DNA of 12,443 bases from Actinomycetales bacterium. GTDB taxonomy: Bacteria > Actinomycetota > Actinomycetes > Actinomycetales > Microbacteriaceae. Of the stretch, positions 6,297 to 12,443 are shown one piece after another; position 1 is the first letter of the stretch; each line of letters starts with the position of its first letter. Position numbers and translations under genes: made by a program. The stretch lies in contig JAGWUG010000007.1 of NCBI GenBank assembly GCA_028868555.1, forward strand, positions 1 to 12,443, written 5' to 3'. Under the pieces are notes generated by a model that worked only from the letters and a program-made list of their open reading frames with translations, made no database searches and was not told the origin of the DNA.

Positions 6297-7175
6297 ACCT
6301 CGCTTCCTATTGCCCGCAGCTTTACCGACACCTACGGCGTTGAAATCAAGTTCTTCGAGTGGCCTGTGCCAGACCCGAAGGCCATCATCCAGCTGGTGCA
6401 CGGCCTGGGCGAGCACGCCAACCGCTACGAGCACCTCATCAAGGACCTCAACCGCGCCGGCTATCACGTCTACGCCACCGACCACCGCGGCCACGGCCAG
6501 ACCGGTGTATCGATGCGCAAGGCGGGTCAGATTGAGCGTCAGGGCCAGCTTGGCCCCGGCGGCATGAAGGCAGTCTTCACCGATGAGCTGGAGCTGACCT
6601 CCATCATTGAGCGTGAGCAGCCAGACGAACTAATCGTTCTAATGGGTCAGAGCTGGGGTTCGCTAATCATTCAGCGCCTGCTAGACACCGATGCCGACCG
6701 CTATGCGGCCGTGGTCCTCACCGCCAGCACCCTGGCAATGCTGGGAACCCTGCCAACCGGTGGCAACGACGCCAAGTTTGTCGAGAAGGGCGACAAGCCT
6801 CTCGGTGGCGAATGGCTGAGCCGCAAGCCTGGGGTGGCAGAGCGTTTCCGCACCGATCCACTCAACTTCCCTGAGACCGCCATGCAGGCTTTCGGTCTGC
6901 CAAACTGCCTACGTTTGCTCGGCACCCCTAAGAAGGGAATCCCGAGCGACCTACCAATCCTGCAAATGGCCGGGTCGGAGGACCAGCTCGGTGGAGAACG
7001 CGGAAACCAGCTGCTGCAGAAGGCCTACATGAAAGCCGGTGTTGATGATGTACAGGTCATCATCTATCACGGCGCTCGCCACGAAGTTTTCCACGAGACC
7101 AACTACGACGAGGTGCTAAGCGACCTGCTCGGTTGGTTGGACGGCGAGTTCGCCGACCCGGACGAAGCCGAATAA
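6294..7175 (+). CDS. Alpha/beta hydrolase, monoacylglycerol lipase-like (serine hydrolase, S33/Hydrolase_4 type)
   Basis: A 293-residue soluble serine hydrolase with a complete alpha/beta-hydrolase fold signature. These are the oxyanion-loop LVHGLGEHANRYEHL (34-48), the strand-turn YATDHRGHGQTG, a nucleophile elbow GQSWG with Ser120, an acid residue Asp230 in AGSEDQLGG and His263 in ARHEVFHE. The HGLGEH...RY and DHRGHG blocks are typical of lysophospholipase/monoacylglycerol-lipase-like enzymes, so an ester of a lipid or other small acyl compound is the likely substrate. The exact substrate cannot be deduced. The elbow is GQSWG rather than the common GHSMG. ATG 6294 is preferred over TTG 6288 because of the TAATCT-N6-ATG arrangement. 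The acidic C-terminus (DPDEAE) ends 11 nt before the stop of a convergent gene. No signal peptide is present, so it is cytosolic. It appears monocistronic. Confidence 0.88.
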   Translation: MTSLPIARSFTDTYGVEIKFFEWPVPDPKAIIQLVHGLGEHANRYEHLIKDLNRAGYHVYATDHRGHGQTGVSMRKAGQIERQGQLGPGGMKAVFTDELELTSIIEREQPDELIVLMGQSWGSLIIQRLLDTDADRYAAVVLTASTLAMLGTLPTGGNDAKFVEKGDKPLGGEWLSRKPGVAERFRTDPLNFPETAMQAFGLPNCLRLLGTPKKGIPSDLPILQMAGSEDQLGGERGNQLLQKAYMKAGVDDVQVIIYHGARHEVFHETNYDEVLSDLLGWLDGEFADPDEAE

Positions 7176-7186
7176 GCGCTATGGTT

Positions 7187-7972
7187 CTAGTTCCAGCCCA
7201 GGCGGTCGCGCACCACTCGGTATTTGCCGTGGTTATCTTCGGTCGGATCCGCCGCTTCAACTAGTTCCAGAATGCTCCGCGCAGCTGACTCAACATCGCC
7301 GGCCAGCGCAGCGGCAATCCTTTCGGCCGGCACCGGATAACGGCGTTCGAACCTGCGGAATCGGTTGAGATTGTCCTCGGTGCTCTCGCTACCCGGCACC
7401 GGTGCAACCCAGCTACTAATCAGAGTTAGCAGATTACCCATCAGGTAGCTACGGATCTGTTCACCAGCAATCAACACCTCGCCGCGGCGGAAGCGGCCAA
7501 CCCCAATCAGGATGTGGCTGAGCAACAGCTCAAGTTCGCTCTGAAGGTTTGCCACGGTGGTGGGCTTGCTAGCTTCGCGAAGTGCATCGACCCGGGCGGT
7601 TAACTTTGCCTTGTCGGAGGCCACCGTGGCTGCGTTAACCTTGGCAAGTTCAAGTTCGGAGTCATTGAATACGGCGAACTCTAGGACGTGCCCAAAGTTG
7701 TAGACCACTTTCAGGCCGTGAGCGGTCTCTCGCACGGCCCAGGCGATCTCATTCTCCAATGGCAGCCAAGAGAGGTCTTGCCTAAAGGCCTCGCCTTCGC
7801 CCTCCTGGGTAATCAGAAAGAAGTCATGATCTGACCACTCGTCAACCCGAGAGGTATCTGAAGTGGAACCTACCAGCACTACTCCGAGCAGTTTGGGGTT
7901 GGCGGACACATTAGCGGCAAGGCTGGCACTGAACTCCAGGTACCAGTCCTTGGACCAGTAGTTACTGGCCAT
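7187..7972 (-). CDS. Nucleotidyltransferase domain protein (Pol-beta superfamily)
   Basis: A 261-residue protein with an N-terminal nucleotidyltransferase domain. The helix-turn signature is VVLVGSTSD (31-39), followed by the catalytic pair Asp48 and Asp50 in WSDHDFFLI. Glu98 in VLEFAVF is a plausible third metal ligand. The C-terminal ~130 residues are helical. The overall layout resembles aminoglycoside-type and other small-molecule nucleotidyltransferases, but the substrate cannot be read from the sequence, and resistance is not implied. The ATG at 7972 is chosen because GGAG lies 9 nt upstream and the domain begins soon after. An in-frame ATG at 8050 would add 26 residues that fall within the upstream acetyltransferase gene and look like frame-shadow sequence. 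It overlaps that gene by 11 nt, so the two are coupled. It converges on the hydrolase gene with an 11-nt gap and no visible terminator. Confidence 0.8.
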   Translation of the reverse strand: MASNYWSKDWYLEFSASLAANVSANPKLLGVVLVGSTSDTSRVDEWSDHDFFLITQEGEGEAFRQDLSWLPLENEIAWAVRETAHGLKVVYNFGHVLEFAVFNDSELELAKVNAATVASDKAKLTARVDALREASKPTTVANLQSELELLLSHILIGVGRFRRGEVLIAGEQIRSYLMGNLLTLISSWVAPVPGSESTEDNLNRFRRFERRYPVPAERIAAALAGDVESAARSILELVEAADPTEDNHGKYRVVRDRLGWN

Positions 7973-8336
7973 CCTGCTTGAGCTCCAGGTTGTGCTTGGC
8001 CGCGAACTTGCCTGGGTTAGGTAGGCGGCATGCAGCCACGGCGTCTTCAATCGGGTTCAGCAGTAGGTCGTGGGTGTCCGGGTGCTTCTCCATGTAACGC
8101 ACCACATAGGAGCAGACTGGCACAACCTTGTCCTTGCCGGCTGCGCGCACCGATGCCAGCGACTCGCGAGTGAGGATGGCGGCCAGGTTCTTGCCCTGGT
8201 GGGCCGGGTCTACCTCGGTGTGGACGAAGTGGATTTCGCCGGGGCGTACGCTGTAGTCGGCGTGGCCAACCTTTTCGTCTCCAAGCCAGATTTCGTAGCG
8301 GCGTAGCTCGCTGTTGTGAATGACTGTGGGTTCCAT
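7962..8336 (-). CDS. Small GNAT-like N-acetyltransferase (YidJ/COG2388 type)
   Basis: A 124-residue protein of the short GNAT subfamily. Diagnostic parts are GEIHFVHTEVDPAHQGKNLA (33-52), where the QGKNLA turn is the acetyl-CoA pyrophosphate loop, and VVPVCSYVVRYMEKHP (72-87) with the Pro-x-Cys-Ser-Tyr core typical of the family. Substrates of these mini-acetyltransferases are mostly unknown. The C-terminus carries about 30 residues beyond the usual end of the domain. The ATG at 8336 is preceded by GAGAG about 9-10 nt upstream. Only 17 bp separate this start from the divergent methyltransferase GTG, so the promoter must overlap the methyltransferase promoter or 5' coding region. It forms a two-gene unit with the nucleotidyltransferase, whose start lies inside its 3' end. 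Confidence 0.85.
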   Translation of the reverse strand: MEPTVIHNSELRRYEIWLGDEKVGHADYSVRPGEIHFVHTEVDPAHQGKNLAAILTRESLASVRAAGKDKVVPVCSYVVRYMEKHPDTHDLLLNPIEDAVAACRLPNPGKFAAKHNLELKQDGQ

Positions 8337-8341
8337 GCTGT

Positions 8342-8356
8342 TAATCTCTCTATGTG
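8342..8356 (+). promoter_or_regulatory. Candidate leaderless promoter of the DNA methyltransferase gene
   Basis: TAATCT (8342-8347), 6 nt (CTCTAT), then GTG at 8354. There is no Shine-Dalgarno sequence. The overlapping ATG at 8352 is followed immediately by TGA, so GTG is the only usable start here. The element lies in the 17-bp gap shared with the divergent acetyltransferase gene. Confidence 0.5.
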
Positions 8357-9223
8357 AGTCAGAATCAGAGCCAGCCAGATGCTCTCGGCCGGGTGTTCAT
8401 AGGTAATAACCTTCCCGCCTTGAAGTCTATGCCCGACGGCTGCGCCCAACTTATTTACATCGACCCACCCTTCAACACCGGTCGCGTGCAGCAGCGCGGC
8501 ACCTCGGTAACCACCCGCACCGACGCCGGTAACCGCGTTGGCTTCAAGGGTCAGCGCTACGAGATTGTGCGCGAGACCGTGCTCAGTTACGACGATGAGT
8601 TCGCCGACTACTGGGGCTTCCTGGAACCTCGTTTGGAGGAGGCCTGGCGCTTGCTCTCCGAGACCGGCACTCTCTACCTGCACCTGGATTACCGCGAGGC
8701 CCACTACGCCAAGGTGCTGCTCGACGCGCTATTTGGACGCGACTGCTTCCTGAACGAAATCATCTGGGCCTACGACTACGGCGGCAAGGCCAAGAACCGT
8801 TGGCCGGCCAAACACGACACCATTTTGGTTTACGTGAAGGACCCTAAGAAGTTCTATTTCAACTCCGATGCAGTTGACCGCGAGCCCTACATGGCGCCCG
8901 GTCTGGTTACTCCGGAAAAGGTTGCCAAGGGCAAGCTGCCCACCGATGTCTGGTGGCACACCATAGTGAGCCCAACCGGCAAGGAGAAGACCGGTTACCC
9001 AACGCAGAAGCCGCTGGGCATCCTTCGTCGAATCATCCAGGCCTCAAGTGCCGAGGGCGATCTGGTCATGGACTTCTTCGGTGGCTCTGGCACCACTGGC
9101 GCGGCCGCCATCGAACTAAACCGACGCTTCGTCCTGATGGATCAGAACCCGGAGGCCATCGCTGTGATGCGGGAACGCTTCGCGGGAGCATCGGTGGACT
9201 TCATTGATGGGCCGACCGCCTAG
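8354..9223 (+). CDS. Solitary site-specific DNA methyltransferase, beta class (probably N6-adenine)
   Basis: A 289-residue DNA methyltransferase. Catalytic motif IV comes first, as IDPPFNTG (36-43). The AdoMet-binding motif I comes near the C-terminus, as DFFGGSGTTG (240-249), preceded by the typical YPTQKPLGILRRII. This order defines the beta class, which includes CcrM/HinfI and type III Mod enzymes. DPPF is more usual for N6-adenine than for cytosine-N4 methylation, although the latter cannot be excluded. The region between (about 110-215) is short, so the target-recognition part must be compact, and the protein is smaller than CcrM. No restriction endonuclease, helicase or specificity gene is in the window, so it is probably an orphan methylase. 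It starts at GTG 8354, divergent from the acetyltransferase gene, and ends at a strong hairpin. The recognition sequence cannot be predicted. Confidence 0.9.
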   Translation: MSQNQSQPDALGRVFIGNNLPALKSMPDGCAQLIYIDPPFNTGRVQQRGTSVTTRTDAGNRVGFKGQRYEIVRETVLSYDDEFADYWGFLEPRLEEAWRLLSETGTLYLHLDYREAHYAKVLLDALFGRDCFLNEIIWAYDYGGKAKNRWPAKHDTILVYVKDPKKFYFNSDAVDREPYMAPGLVTPEKVAKGKLPTDVWWHTIVSPTGKEKTGYPTQKPLGILRRIIQASSAEGDLVMDFFGGSGTTGAAAIELNRRFVLMDQNPEAIAVMRERFAGASVDFIDGPTA

Positions 9224-9241
9224 CCGCCTGCTGACTCAAAT

Positions 9242-9279
9242 GAGAAGCGCCCCAGCCAAAACCGGCCGGGGCGCTTCTC
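9242..9279. terminator. Bidirectional terminator hairpin between convergent genes
   Basis: GAGAAGCGCCCC (9242-9253) pairs perfectly with GGGGCGCTTCTC (9268-9279). An inner GCC/GGC stem (9255-9257 with 9264-9266) is possible after one A-C mismatch. It lies between the methyltransferase stop (9223) and the exporter stop (9293), so it can end transcripts from both sides. There is no long T-tract on either side, as is common for actinobacterial terminators. Confidence 0.85.
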
Positions 9280-9292
9280 TATAACTAACTGA

Positions 9293-10957
9293 TTAGTGCA
9301 TGTTGGCGGCCTGGGCTGCGCGAGCCTCGGCTGCTTCCTCAACACCACTCTTGGTGCGAAGAGCTACTTCCTTCACAAACCAGGTGAGAACGAAGGCAAT
9401 TCCAACCACGATGGCGGCGGTACCGAATACGGTGACTGCCGACTCGGCGAAGGCCTGCTTGATTGGGTTTCCCAGCTCAGGGCTGACGTGCTTCAGGAAC
9501 GACGAGTCGGTGCTGATCATGTCGCCCAGATTGCTGCCCGGCTTGAAGACCTGGTTCTCCGGCTTGGCCATGAGGGCAGGGTTCTTCTGGATGGCGGCGG
9601 CAATAGCCTTGCCCATCTCAGGAGCCTTGTCCTTCAGGGTGCTGAAGAGGATGGAGATGAAGACAGCAACACCGGCGGTTCCACCCATCTGGCGGAAGAA
9701 GGTTGCAGACGAGGTGGCTACACCAATGTCGCGAGCTTCAACCGAGTTCTGGGCAACCAGGCTCAAGGTCTGCATCAGCTGACCCAGACCGGCACCGAGG
9801 ATAACCATGCCAATCGAGACCTGCCAGATCTGCCACTCGTAGGTGAGGTTAGCCAGATAGAAGTAGGAGGCGGTCATGAACGCGGTACCCGAGATCATGA
9901 ACCACTTGTAGCGACCAGTCTTGGAGGTTAGGCGACCGCTCAGGATGGAGGCGGTCATCATTCCCAGAACCATCGGCAGCATCAGCAGGCCGGACTCGGT
10001 TGCGGTTGCACCGTAAACGATCTGCAGGATCAGCGGAATGGTCATCATTCCACCAAACATGCCCACACCAACAATGACACCGATGATGGTGCTGAAGCTG
10101 AATGCGTTGCTCTTGAATAGGCGGAGCGGTAGGAGGGCATCGGTGCCCATGGAGCGCTCAATCAGGATGAAGGCAACGGTACCGAGAGCACCGATGACGT
10201 AGCAGGTCAGCGAGCTAGCCGAACCCCAACCCCAGTCGCGGCCGTTCTCGGCAACAACCAGCAGTGGAACCACGGCGATGATGATGGTGACGGCACCCCA
10301 CCAGTCGATGCGGCCCTTGACCTTGTGGTGTGGGATGTGCAGGAAGTTGACCACCATGAAGAGGGCAACGATGCCGATTGGCAGGTTGATGAGGAACACC
10401 CAGCGCCAGCCGGTGATCCAGAGGATCTGGTCGGCACCAGCGAACAGGCCACCAACCAGTGGGCCAATAACCGAGGAGGTGCCGAAGACGGCCATGAACA
10501 TACCCATGTAGCGGGCACGGTCGCGCGGAGGAACGATGTCGGCCATCACGGTGAGGGCCAGGGTGAACAGACCACCGGCACCAATACCCTGAACGGCACG
10601 CCAAGCGGCTAGCTCGTACATGGAGGTGCTGAACGAAGCGCCCACCGATGCCAGGACGAAGACGCCAATGGCGAAGATGAAGAGGCGGCGACGACCGAAG
10701 AGGTCTCCGAGCTTGCCGTAGATAGGGGTGGTGATGGTGGAGGTGATCATGTAGGCGGTGGTTACCCAGGCCTGCACGTCAAGTCCCTTGAGGTCATCGG
10801 CGATGGTGCGCATTGCGCTACCAACGATGCTCTGGTCTAGGGATGAAAGGAACATTCCGGACATGAGTCCGAAGAGAACCATCATGATCTGACGGTGGGT
10901 CATTACACCGGTTACAGCCGACTCGGCTGCTGCGGCTTTGCGTGCTTCACGTGACAC
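9293..10957 (-). CDS. DHA2-family MFS multidrug exporter (EmrB/QacA type, 14 TM)
   Basis: A 554-residue integral membrane protein of the drug:H+ antiporter-2 family. Visible signatures: TM1 with SSLDQSIV (39-45), motif A GKLGDLFGRRR (81-91), motif B with Arg120 in AAWRAVQGIGAGG, and motif C GPLVGG (165-170) characteristic of antiporters. The length and number of hydrophobic stretches fit 14 TM helices. An extracytoplasmic loop near residues 435-490 lies before the last TM, as in QacA/EmrB relatives. The GTG at 10957 is chosen because AAAAGG lies about 9 nt upstream; an ATG at 11044 would run through the start of the divergent carboxypeptidase gene and add a non-hydrophobic tail. The substrate is unknown, and drug export is a family-level expectation only. 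No TetR or MarR regulator is adjacent. Confidence 0.9.
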   Translation of the reverse strand: MSREARKAAAAESAVTGVMTHRQIMMVLFGLMSGMFLSSLDQSIVGSAMRTIADDLKGLDVQAWVTTAYMITSTITTPIYGKLGDLFGRRRLFIFAIGVFVLASVGASFSTSMYELAAWRAVQGIGAGGLFTLALTVMADIVPPRDRARYMGMFMAVFGTSSVIGPLVGGLFAGADQILWITGWRWVFLINLPIGIVALFMVVNFLHIPHHKVKGRIDWWGAVTIIIAVVPLLVVAENGRDWGWGSASSLTCYVIGALGTVAFILIERSMGTDALLPLRLFKSNAFSFSTIIGVIVGVGMFGGMMTIPLILQIVYGATATESGLLMLPMVLGMMTASILSGRLTSKTGRYKWFMISGTAFMTASYFYLANLTYEWQIWQVSIGMVILGAGLGQLMQTLSLVAQNSVEARDIGVATSSATFFRQMGGTAGVAVFISILFSTLKDKAPEMGKAIAAAIQKNPALMAKPENQVFKPGSNLGDMISTDSSFLKHVSPELGNPIKQAFAESAVTVFGTAAIVVGIAFVLTWFVKEVALRTKSGVEEAAEARAAQAANMH

Positions 10958-10983
10958 TAGGAGGCACCTTTTCTTTGATTGTT

Positions 10984-11017
10984 TAGGCTTTACATGTGGA
11001 TAAGCCCGAATGGACAA
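10984..11017. promoter_or_regulatory. Overlapping divergent promoters of the exporter and carboxypeptidase genes
   Basis: On plus, TAGGCT (10984-10989), 6 nt, then GTG at 10996: a TAnnnT -10 box in the leaderless position, with no Shine-Dalgarno sequence. On minus, TTGTCC (11012-11017) and TGTAAA (10989-10994) are 17 bp apart and could be the -35/-10 of the exporter, giving a leader of about 25 nt with the AAAAGG ribosome binding site. The two -10 elements overlap by one base, so the promoters would compete. Both assignments come from inspection only. Confidence 0.35.
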
Positions 11018-11877
11018 CTTTGCGACAAACGCTTCTAGTGACAACCATTTGTGTCAGCGTATTATTTCCCGCTACCTCGAGTTTTGCACAAAATGCAACG
11101 TTGAGCGCGGCTCCTAGCCCATCTCCAACGATTTCCTCAGTTTCGACTCCATCGGTGACTCCGACCCCTTCGGTCACTGCGAGGCCAACGGCTACTGCCA
11201 GTCCTACCGTGACACCAACCGCTTCGGCCTCGGCAACACCCTCAGCATCGCCAACTGCGTCAGCCAGCCCGGCCGGCACCGATGCCGCCGCTTCGCTCTG
11301 GGTGGTTGTAAACAAACGCCGTCCGCTCAACCCGCTCAACTATGTGCCGGGCAATCTGGTGACCCCAAAGTTTGAGGATGGCGCGGGTTCCAATGCCAAC
11401 GGATTCCAGTTGGCCAAACCGGCGGCCAAGGCGCTGAAGCAGATGGCGACCGCCATGAAGGCTGCAGGCTCGGGAACTCTCTTCATGAGCAGTGCCTACC
11501 GCTCGTACCAGACCCAGGTTGCTGTGCACGCCAAGGATGTTGCGGCATACGGCCTCGCAGTTGGCGAAAACCTCGCGGCCCGTCCGGGATACAGCGAGCA
11601 CCAGACCGGCTTAGCGGTTGATCTCTCCGCACTGGGTCAGGGCTGCAATATTCGCGTCTGTTTTTCCACCACCAAGGCTGGCAAGTGGTTAGCCGCCAAC
11701 TCCTGGCAGTACGGCTTTATCTTGCGCTACCCCGATGGCCAGACTCCAACGACCGGCTACCAGTTTGAGCCCTGGCACTTCCGCTACGTAGGTACCGACC
11801 TGAGCACGGCAATGCACAGCGCGGGCGTTACCGTGCTTGAGAAGTACTTCAAACTGCCGGCTGCGCCAGCTTACTAG
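10996..11877 (+). CDS. Secreted VanY-type D-alanyl-D-alanine carboxypeptidase (peptidase M15B)
   Basis: Exported peptidoglycan peptidase of 293 residues. A signal peptide spans 1-32 (hydrophobic LLVTTICVSVLF, then SSFA before QNA). A Ser/Thr/Pro/Ala-rich linker spans about 33-95 and an M15B catalytic domain about 110-285. Zinc ligands are intact: His202 and Asp209 in SEHQTGLAVD and His261 in EPWHFRYVG, with Glu258 as the catalytic base. SAYRSYQTQ before them is a further family hallmark. The expected reaction is removal of the terminal D-Ala from muropeptides outside the membrane, affecting cross-linking. Vancomycin resistance is not implied, since no vanHAX genes are present. The start is GTG 10996, because the signal peptide follows directly and a TAnnnT box sits 6 nt upstream. 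It is divergent from the exporter, and its stop abuts the stop of the antitoxin gene without a single base between. Confidence 0.9.
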   Translation: MDKPEWTTLRQTLLVTTICVSVLFPATSSFAQNATLSAAPSPSPTISSVSTPSVTPTPSVTARPTATASPTVTPTASASATPSASPTASASPAGTDAAASLWVVVNKRRPLNPLNYVPGNLVTPKFEDGAGSNANGFQLAKPAAKALKQMATAMKAAGSGTLFMSSAYRSYQTQVAVHAKDVAAYGLAVGENLAARPGYSEHQTGLAVDLSALGQGCNIRVCFSTTKAGKWLAANSWQYGFILRYPDGQTPTTGYQFEPWHFRYVGTDLSTAMHSAGVTVLEKYFKLPAAPAY

Positions 11878-12189
11878 CTAGGAAAGCAGATAGGCCTTGT
11901 CGCCGAATTCGGCGGAGATGCGAAGCTTGCCGCCGAGGGCCTCAACGTAACGCTGCAGGGTTGAGATCTGCGCGCTCGAGATATCCCCTCGCTCAAGCTT
12001 TGAAATCATGGCCTGACTCACATTAATTTCCTTGGCCAGCTCAACCTGGGTGTACTCGCAGGAGGTGCGGAGTTCCTTCAGGTTGTAACCACGGATGCGG
12101 GCATACTGCGCCTCGACCGCAGCGGCGAGAACCTCCGGTGGGATTGGCCTTTCAGCTTTCATCTGTTCCCAAGAAATGGTCCTAGTCAT
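11878..12189 (-). CDS. XRE-family antitoxin of a HigBA-like module
   Basis: A 103-residue DNA-binding protein. Residues 37-90 form a Cro/C1-type helix-turn-helix domain, with the core TQVELAKEINVSQAMISKLERG (47-68, split over two helices) and the following LQRYVEALGGKLRISAEF segment typical of HigA-like antitoxins. The N-terminal ~35 residues (WEQMKAERPIPPEV) resemble the toxin-contacting arm of this antitoxin type. The ATG at 12189 has GGGAGAG upstream and overlaps the toxin stop by 8 nt (ATGACTAG). The order is therefore toxin then antitoxin, as usual for higBA. It should neutralise the toxin by direct binding and repress the operon promoter, which lies outside the window. It converges tail to tail with the carboxypeptidase gene. 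Confidence 0.9.
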   Translation of the reverse strand: MTRTISWEQMKAERPIPPEVLAAAVEAQYARIRGYNLKELRTSCEYTQVELAKEINVSQAMISKLERGDISSAQISTLQRYVEALGGKLRISAEFGDKAYLLS

Positions 12190-12443
12190 CTTTCTCTCCC
12201 TCTAAATACAAGGCAAACCTTGCCTCTGCCAATGGAATGTTCTTGCGGTACCAGCGCACATAATCGTTGGACTTGTCGCCTCCAACCAGGAGCACAGCTT
12301 GTCTCTTGGCATCGAATACGAAGAGAACGCGGATCTCAGTTGAACCCGAAGAACCTGGCCTTAGTTCCTTCATGTTGTGGATGGTTGATCCAGCGATTGA
12401 GTCAACTAAGGGTCTTCCGAGTTTTGGCCCTATGTCCCGGAGG
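12182..12443 (-). CDS. HigB/RelE-superfamily toxin (Gp49-like), 5' end missing
   Basis: Minus-strand frame open to the window edge; 86 residues before the stop are visible, and the true start lies beyond 12443. The visible start reads LRDIGPKLGRPLVDSI, then IHNMKELRPGSSGSTEIRVL, VFDAKRQAVLLVGGDK and WYRKNIPLAEARF. These are the conserved blocks of the phage-derived Gp49-like/HigB branch of the RelE superfamily, whose characterised members cut mRNA on the ribosome. An ATG at 12373 (Met of HNMKELRP) is internal, because homologous sequence continues upstream of it. About 25-30 residues are probably missing. The 3' end overlaps the antitoxin by 8 nt. The C-terminus is acidic (EGEKDD). Toxicity is inferred from the family and from pairing with the adjacent XRE antitoxin. 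Confidence 0.88.
   Translation of the reverse strand, partial: LRDIGPKLGRPLVDSIAGSTIHNMKELRPGSSGSTEIRVLFVFDAKRQAVLLVGGDKSNDYVRWYRKNIPLAEARFALYLEGEKDD

Noticed and set aside
7176..7186. Terminator between the convergent hydrolase and nucleotidyltransferase genes
   Set aside because: Only 11 nt with a short AGCGCT palindrome; no stem long enough to be a terminator.
7973..8050. N-terminal extension of the nucleotidyltransferase to an ATG at 8050
   Set aside because: The added 26 residues fall inside the acetyltransferase coding region and look like off-frame sequence; ATG 7972 has GGAG 9 nt upstream.
8354..9223. Part of a complete restriction-modification system
   Set aside because: Neighbouring genes show no endonuclease or translocase motifs; the methylase is bounded by a divergent pair and a terminator.
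10958..11044. N-terminal extension of the DHA2 exporter to an ATG at 11044
   Set aside because: It would cross the divergent promoter region and the start of the carboxypeptidase gene and adds no membrane or signal feature; GTG 10957 has a suitably spaced ribosome binding site.
10996..11877. Vancomycin-resistance gene interpretation of the VanY-like protein
   Set aside because: No vanR/S/H/A/X genes are near; secreted M15B carboxypeptidases are ordinary cell-wall enzymes in Actinobacteria.

Overview
The window reads as a chromosomal segment of an actinobacterium, most likely of the Microbacteriaceae type. The reasons are the moderately high GC content, short intergenic gaps, many 4-11 nt gene overlaps, GTG starts, TAnnnT boxes placed exactly where leaderless transcripts would begin, and Ser/Thr/Pro-rich linkers in secreted proteins. 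The family-level assignment is an inference from style; no phylogenetic marker gene is present.

Left part (1-2834). A minus-strand operon encodes a ferric-reductase-like membrane flavocytochrome (bis-heme four-His core plus FAD/NAD(P)H module) and two exported proteins, each carrying one C-terminal FMN-binding domain of the type covalently flavinylated by ApbE. The beginning of a fourth minus-strand gene is cut by the left edge. The set looks like an extracytosolic electron-transfer chain: cytosolic NAD(P)H to FAD to membrane hemes to surface-tethered FMN domains. The upstream region has a pair of perfect 7-bp direct repeats with 11-bp phasing, as expected for an OmpR-family response regulator operator.

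Centre-left (2835-6257). A plus-strand operon of three overlapping genes encodes a circularly permuted ATP-grasp protein, an alpha-E (DUF403) protein and a transglutaminase-like cysteine protease homologue. This conserved trio is predicted to make or trim amide/peptide linkages; its product is not known to me. The ATP-grasp protein ends in an unusual glutamine-rich tail.

Centre (6288-9280). A serine alpha/beta hydrolase of the monoacylglycerol-lipase type is on plus. It converges on a minus-strand pair (small GNAT-like acetyltransferase, then Pol-beta-type nucleotidyltransferase). A solitary beta-class DNA methyltransferase diverges from that pair, with only 17 bp between the two start codons. 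A strong hairpin closes the region.

Right part (9293-12443). A 14-TM DHA2-type drug exporter is on minus. A secreted VanY-type (M15B) D,D-carboxypeptidase diverges from it on plus. A HigB/HigA-like toxin-antitoxin pair on minus follows, with the toxin 5' end cut by the right edge. The carboxypeptidase and antitoxin stop codons abut directly.

Four plus-strand genes that begin transcription units (2841, 6294, 8354, 10996) share a TAnnnT hexamer exactly 6 nt before the start codon and lack a Shine-Dalgarno sequence, so leaderless mRNAs are likely. No tRNA, rRNA, insertion sequence, CRISPR array or prophage was seen.
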